Below, piece by piece: positions 57,593 through 64,000 of a stretch of 64,000 nucleotides of DNA. The stretch is taken from contig OENT01000543.1 of NCBI GenBank assembly GCA_900239685.1, forward strand, positions 36,609-100,608, read 5' to 3'. Every line of letters starts with the position of its first letter. Positions within the stretch are counted from its first letter, which is position 1. The notes under the pieces were generated by a model. That model saw only the letters and a list, made by a program, of their open reading frames with translations. It was not told the origin of the DNA and did not search any database. Made by a program: the position numbers and the translations under genes. The DNA comes from Rotaria macrura. Its lineage: Eukaryota; Rotifera; Eurotatoria; Philodinida; Philodinidae.

Positions 57593-60500
57593 CATATATG
57601 AACAGAAGAGAAAAAAATCCACTCAAATTTTGCATTTCCCGCACTTTTCATGAATGATTTGTAGACAAATTATGACTTAAGCATTCTATTTGTTTTGTAA
57701 AACTCATTCGAAGGAATGCTTTTAGTAGGTATTGGTGGATACAATTTATCAAAATTCTATCTGTTCGTGTGGATCGATCCAAGCTATTTTTACTTTTGAA
57801 TTGTTCGTGGATGTTTGGGAACTTAATAAATGGTCAGGTGTGGCCGTGATCATGAGATGATAGGTAAGCGAGCGATCATATATGAGCAGATGAAAAAGAA
57901 TAAAACTCTATTTTGCATTCACTTGTAAGATAATGTCGATTTGAATATTCACTCCGGATTATTGCAAACATTCAACTATTCGGTTTTAGTAACGAGGATG
58001 TCTCAGCCAGTGAATATCTAATAGGTAGAAAATAATATTCTTTCATTGGGACAATACTACAAATGCAAATGATATCGGCATTAAATTGTATACCAAACGG
58101 AAGCTAGTCGAAAATGACATTTAATGGTATAGGTAGTTATCCATAGATTAACCATCAGCTGCGAAATGGCGAAAGTTCAAAAACTTTAGAATACAATTGA
58201 CGACTTTCATAGGTAGTCAAACAAATAATACTTAATTAATTTTTATTGATTGAGCTTTGTTAAGTTCAGTTTGGCAATCATTTTGATAAAATAAATAGCG
58301 AAAATTAAATGCAAACCAGTCAGTTGTAAAAATTTTAGCTGATCGTCCCGGTACAGACACAAAGTCTGGTATAGACCATTAGTCATCTTCCTCTACCATT
58401 TTTTTTGTTATAGACTCGAATTTAACGAAAAGAACAAAGAAAAATCATGCGTTCGTATGCGAGTGGGTGTGTGAGAGTTCGCAAGAATCTTAACAATAGT
58501 GTACTTAGTCTGACGAATGGAAAATACATGTGAAATCATTAATCGACTTGTCGATAAATAAAATCATTGACAAAGAAAACTCTAAACTGAATTTAAAAAT
58601 TACAGATGCCCTTTTTAATTAAACCGGTATGTAACTCTGAATACAGCTGCACTTTTAAGGATATGCCAAGAAATAGTAAAAAATACTACACAATTTTATG
58701 TGAAGTTTCTCTTCAAATAAATTGAGTATCAAATGCAAATTTGAACATCTGTCTTTGCTTCATAGCTTTACTCTTTCATGCAAGAAATCTGAAACTAAGA
58801 AAACGTTCCTTTGCATTCAAGCATACCTTGGCATTCTTCCAGTGTTTTTGTATCGTATGTTAGAATCGTCAGCCATAAACTCAACAATAGCAAAATGAAG
58901 CTCACACGAGATAACTCTCGTACAGAACTGTCGATCAGCTAGATTTTCTTAGAATAAGCTTGCCTATTATTTGTTTGGCAGAATTATATCAGTGACTTAG
59001 CCCCTATATTAAATATAGACAAAGAATAAAATGATTTGTTTTTATTTGAACATTCACTAGAAGCTTTTGTGTGGGTGCTTTAGATCCCGTGACAATTCGA
59101 TGTGTATTATTTTATGGAATAAAGATGCATAAAGAAGAAAATTTGAAATATTCTATTTCTGAAGACTCCAGAATGAACTGGAGTTCAGGAGTTGCTGTTT
59201 CCCCCTTGTGAGTATCGGATGCAAGTCGCTATATGATTACTAAAACATGAAATATATTCGAATCATGCTCTTTATTCTATCCTAGAACATGTTTCATTCG
59301 ACCGAGCACTTTTTCTAGAAATATCGTACAACTAAATCTTAGATTCAGAATATACGTGGAAAATTCCATTTAGAATGTTCATCATCATGTGTTGTAGACG
59401 TCCAAGTGTAAGACTATTTATAAGTAATCTTCATTCGAGAACAAATTGATGCATCGGCATTATAAGTCATAGAATTCTCCATTGAGTTATTTTATATTTT
59501 GTAAAACGAAATCAAATCGCATGAATATTTTTACTTGAACAAGATCTTATGCTATAAACCAGATGTTCTAATAAGATGTTGTTTAATCTGCACCATATCC
59601 AATAGAACATCTGACCGAACGATCACTAAATATATACTGCTGTTCCAGTTAAGATGTACATATCTTTCTTTTATTTACTGATGATAGATCAAGGAATTTC
59701 TACACTCGATGTCTAAGTAACAGCTAACATACTAGCGCCGGCGACAGATCCATTTTAAAGTACACTCCATTCATATCCAACTTTCAAGCACGATTAAAAC
59801 TGAGACGGCAATTTAAACAAAGGGTATGATTTGTCGCTGCAGTTATAACATTCGTAAGCGGAAATAGAAGAGAAATTGTCTGTCGTCTATAAAATTAATT
59901 TTTTCACTTAAACGAAAAGTAAAAACATGCTAATAAGATCTTTATCGGCTTGAGTTATCTGTATACATTTAGGATTTTCATAATCGTATTTTTGTTTCTT
60001 TATCGAAGATATGTTCATATGCATTAGAATAAACGAAAGTTGCTGTCGTTCAGAAGTCGCAGATACGAAATCGTTCATGATAAAACTGAAATATGACAAT
60101 TTCAAAGTTTTGTGACATCGTCTTTTCTATTTAGAAAAAAGATCGTTTCGTATTTTTCTATTTGATGTTTATTGTGATTCGAAAAAACGGCTAACAATTA
60201 AGTGAAAGACAATTTACAACAAGGATCCAGTCTAAATAGAATAAATCTTACCAAAAATTGCTAAATCTTCACACATTTAACAGTCGTAAATACGATACTC
60301 ATTATATTCGGTACTCTGTTTACAAGAAGCGGATTGAAGGTATATGATTTTTTATAAGTATGAACATTAGATGAATGAAATGGACTTGGTCATAAAGAAT
60401 GAGAAACAAAGCAGTCACAGATCAAATGTCAACATATTCCGAGTACCTGACTAAGTATATACCTTCAATCTGAATATTATCGTACTATTTTACTGAGATT

Positions 60501-61394
60501 TTTTTTTCTAGAAGATGAAAACGCTAAAAATGTAAAAGAGAAGGATGCAACTGCTGAAAAAAATTAATCATTATCCTAACTTGTATGATTTTCATTTGAA
60601 TTCCACTATAAATACAGACGAGAATACAAGTTTTGAGTAGTCAAAGCATTCTTGAGACATTTCATTAACTTATCATTTGAACATGAAAAACGCAATGAAA
60701 AAGTTTACATGTAACTACTAATTAGTTCATTATTCGATACAGTATCGAAGATAATAAGTTTTTTCTCCGATTGAGAAAACATTAGTCGTTGCATACCTGT
60801 CGATCATCTATGTATACTGGTTATGAAACTATACGTTTTCTATCTGTTTGAAAATCATTAATATTAAATAAGAATACCATTGTCTTCCAGTGTGGAATGC
60901 TATTTACGAACTGACACAATAAGCACAGATTTTGTTCAGGACTCATCATAGTTAGTTATACATTTTTGATAAGAAAGTGGTGCGACTCGGATTTCTCTTG
61001 TTCAACGCTTGGCTTTATACGTGCATGTCAATCAATCAAATATTTTCGATACGAGCATATTAACATCATAAGACATATCCGATGAAGAGCAACGCAAAAT
61101 TGTATGCACATTTATCGGACTAATTAGATAACTAATCAATGATATCGTCACTATAAATTGTTTGATCTAATCGACCGATTGTACATTTTTGTTTCTACGA
61201 CGATGCAAAAACATAACAATATCCCTCTCCACAGTGATTTTTGAAGAATTCCTAGATTGATATTTAATATTTTAAGAAATTCAACAATTACAATAAATGT
61301 CTTTCAATTTATTGTCACTTTGATGTCGCACCTTACTCTAAACATCATTATGATTCTTTCATATGAATTAATAAGATAAAATCACATGATTTAT
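57593..61394. other. Intergenic before serpin C
   Basis: 3.8 kb of AT-rich DNA with no supported gene. One short inverted-repeat pair at 60332-60470 is listed separately. Confidence 0.5.
60332..60470. repeat. Short inverted-repeat pair (possible mini-MITE)
   Basis: GATTGAAGGTATAT at 60332-60345 is exactly complementary to ATATACCTTCAATC at 60457-60470. The 139-base span has no coding capacity and no clear target duplication. Confidence 0.45.
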
Positions 61395-61560
61395 ATTTCT
61401 ATATTGCTGTAAGTCATCAGAGAAATTCACAGTGACTACAACAACAACATTCAATCTATAGTCATGTATAAAAAGTAAAAATACTAGATCAACTTTGAAT
61501 TCGCTAGTCAACGGTTTTAGAATTATTACTCTGTAACATTGATTTCTGTCAACTGTCACT
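61395..61560 (-). pseudogene. Decayed serpin reactive-loop exon
   Basis: The frame reads EFKVDLVFLLFIHDYRLNV, clearly related to [19 protein letters not shown] of the intact loop exons. It has lost the SEAAA hinge, the phase-1 acceptor context and the Arg-Pro of the serpin signature. It sits downstream of the intact exon of serpin C, where exon 2 or 3 of the A and B arrays would be, so serpin C probably once had at least two loop exons. Confidence 0.65.
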
Positions 61561-61777
61561 ATTTTCGATACTTACTGAATAGAAGGAAAAAATACTGCAT
61601 GAAGAAAATAGACGCATTCCTATTAAATTCTATACATCGATATCACACATTTAGTTAAAACTACTACTTTCACAGCTATTGATTCCAATGAACAACAAAC
61701 ATAAGTTTAATCTCTACAATAATTTTCTTGTATAATTGATTAGGGAAATCAATGAAAACAAACAGCGACACACATAT

Positions 61778-61962
61778 TCATGACGAAATTAGATTTGAAG
61801 GTGTTAGGAATTTCCCTGTAAATAATGTCAAGTTATAGCGTGTTTCTCGAATATAGAATAAAAATGGATGATCAGCTTTGAATTCGATTGGATAAGGTTT
61901 TTGAAAGAAAGACATTGATTTCGTTTTCATTGGAATAGCCGTAGCAGCAGCTGCTTCCGAAC
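61778..61962 (-). CDS. Serpin C reactive-loop exon (KTKS loop)
   Basis: Acceptor ATTAG, phase 1, 61 codons to TGA. Hinge SEAAAATAI is followed by loop PMKTKSMSFFQKPYP, then FKADHPFLFYIRE. The predicted P1-P1' is Lys-Ser, as in exon 2 of A and B, but the surrounding loop differs. The Arg of the usual DRPF signature is His. Confidence 0.87.
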
Positions 61963-64000
61963 CTAATTAAAGGAAAAATTGAAAATAAGTCTCATGAGAT
62001 TAAATTCGTTGTGCTTATGCTTTATCGGAAATAAAGAATCATGCCTCTTATATGACAGTGTAATTATTCATTACAGATAGTACGGAAGACAGAGTGCAAA
62101 ATGAATGATGTGTAGATAATCAATATAGTTTTATTCAGCTTCAAAGTCTTTCGCACTACGAGTTGAGTAATGGCAAGAGAAAGTTTTTCGAAACTAAACT
62201 ACTGTTATTATGAGAATGTTCAATGATCAGACATCAAAAGCAAAAAAGACATTTGAATTCCATGGAAAATTTGATATTTCATCGAAATGATTAGAAATTG
62301 TCTTCAAAGTCGTATACTTATATATACTAACATATTTCATTTTTCTGACCTTACAAAAAAAGATGTTTCTAATCATGGTGTACAGAGTTCTCTTTTTCTC
62401 TTTTTCAAAATAAAGATTTTCGATGAATAATATAACTAAAAATGATGTTAGATGTTTGATACTTCTTCAGAATAAACAACCACAGTAATCAAAGAATTTC
62501 AATTTCGATTTATACATTCCTAACACGATGAGTATACGTTGTAGCAATATTTCTTGTACGTGATCATGATGTTGTGAAGAGTTATTTATCCATATTAGAT
62601 GATCCACACATTAGTCGAACATACAAAGTGTACTGTCAGCTTCTCAATTACGCATAACATATGCCGTATTTTTGATAAAGCATACTACGATCAATATTCG
62701 AGAAAGTTTCGTTTCTTCTGCATATTCCGACATGGTCTTTTTGAGACCGAGGCCTGCTATTTTAAAATCTGGTGTATGAAAGGACCTTGTAAACAGTATT
62801 GACTTGCCCACTATATAACTAATGTTTTGGAATGATCTGCATGCCACTCCTACTCTAGAATCATCCGTTTCAAGTAGAATAAAAGGTTTTACCAAACGCT
62901 GCAAGCTGATGAACTCTTTCAAAAGAAGAGAGAGATAGAGACAAATTCTTAGAAGAAAATTATTTCAATGGAATTATGAACTCCAATCTTTAGTTTTCAC
63001 TAAACTTTCATCTGATGAATATCGGATTATCACGCCAACTATTGGAGAACTTCTAGAGATTCTCTACTATACTACTGATCGCAAAGCTGATTTTTTCAGA
63101 AAACCAATTGAACATTGAATGCTTTTGATATAAAGTACATCAGAAAACGAAACCGATATTTTCTAGGCATACATTTCTCACACTACAACCACTACTTTTG
63201 CACAAGGTTGTAGTGCTTAAATTTATAGTTATTCAGTTATCTCTTTATCCATCTCAATCACTTATGCACTACAACAACTTTGAGACCAGACACTCACCTT
63301 GTTCATTGACATCGATAAATGCTTTGTGAATAACCTAAAATGTTTTACTAACCATGCCATTCATTCTTGTTTTTTATCAGAAATTTCATACCTTGCTTAT
63401 GTATAATCCATTACTATCATTTCTTCTACTGGCAATACCAGTAAAATCTGCTTTACTATCACTAAAAGCGTTGACCATGCCAAGTTCTAAAAGAACATCA
63501 TTTAGTAAAAATGAAGACTCCATCTTGAATTTCGGTAAGTATATCATAAGTTCTTGTTTTCGGGTATTTTTACGATTCAGTACATCCTGTAGAAGGTCCG
63601 GTTTCAATGCTAATTTTTGTTCAACTTCATCTAATGAAATGTGTCGCTCCGGTAAGATTACAGTAAATACGAATTGAGCATTAGAACTTTCGCTTTTATA
63701 TGGTATATGAGCGATTTGTACGTGTAAGTCTTTGTCTTCAGCATATGCATATTTATCTATTTGAAACATCAGTTTTATTTTTGAAACTTTCTCATTGGCT
63801 TCATAAAAGTCAGCACTTTGATTTGTGGCATGTTCGGAGAACTGTTTCATCCATGTACCCTGTCACACAAAATGTATAAAAAATGACTGAAACATATTAT
63901 TTCAGCGATGTATTCATTTGTAATTACCTTAAAGTAGATACAATTAACGATAATCAAGCGCGTATCACGCGTCACATCATTCGTTGAAAGTAAATTTCGA
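61778..64000 (-). CDS. Serpin C (5' partial, runs off the window)
   Basis: Third serpin of the cluster. Exon 1 is visible from 64000 down to 63928, then 63859-63392, 63334-63298 and one terminal exon, 61962-61778. Core exon lengths equal those of A and B. The visible end of exon 1, and the intron after it, are almost identical to serpin A, whereas exon 2 differs at many residues (for example PERHISLDEVEQKLALKP). The hinge approach reads NEQG. The intron before the terminal exon is 1.3 kb. As in A and B, the terminal exon supplies hinge, loop, signature and stop. Confidence 0.88.
61963..63297. other. Serpin C last intron
   Basis: I looked for further loop exons by their SEAAA hinge and FKADRPF signature and found none. 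The overlapping frames at about 62599-62922 have no serpin features. Confidence 0.6.

Overview
The window looks like nuclear DNA from a small, AT-rich invertebrate animal. Genes are split by many very short GT-AG introns (often 50-120 bases) and belong to animal families: Rab26/37, dematin/abLIM, OTUD5, AMPA receptor, PEX11, SNARE, serpin. Two places carry assembly Ns. A bdelloid rotifer is my best guess, from compactness, base composition and apparent gene conversion between duplicates; this is inference, not proof.

Layout. 1-1039 (+): 3' part of a Rab26/37-like GTPase. 4452-9111 (-): a dematin/abLIM-like protein ending in a villin headpiece, rebuilt from nine exons. 11309-14853 (+): an OTUD5-type deubiquitinase, eight exons, divergent from the previous gene. 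17390-25415 (-): a complete AMPA-type glutamate receptor, 22 exons, 954 residues. 29294-29548 (+): a one-exon IAP-type RING protein. 32294-34259 (-): a PEX11-gamma-like peroxisomal protein, four exons. 37975-38367 (+): a probable R-SNARE. The stretch from 35 to 57 kb holds several fold-back (inverted-repeat) elements and the two runs of N.

The right third is a tandem serpin cluster on the minus strand: serpin A (43190-46227), serpin B (49984-53015) and serpin C (61778 to beyond 64000). Each has three core exons encoding everything up to the reactive-centre-loop hinge. In A and B these are followed by three terminal exons in a row. Each terminal exon has an acceptor in the same phase, a complete hinge, its own reactive-centre loop, the C-terminal serpin signature and a stop. 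C has one intact terminal exon and one decayed one. The simplest reading is that each core is spliced to one of several interchangeable loop exons, so one gene yields several protease inhibitors with different targets. This design is known from insects (Manduca serpin-1, Drosophila Spn42Da); I do not know of it in this kind of animal, and it is the main finding here.

Apart from the three serpins, the genes do not form one pathway. Rab26/37, the R-SNARE and the AMPA receptor are all secretory or synaptic, but their proximity is probably coincidental.
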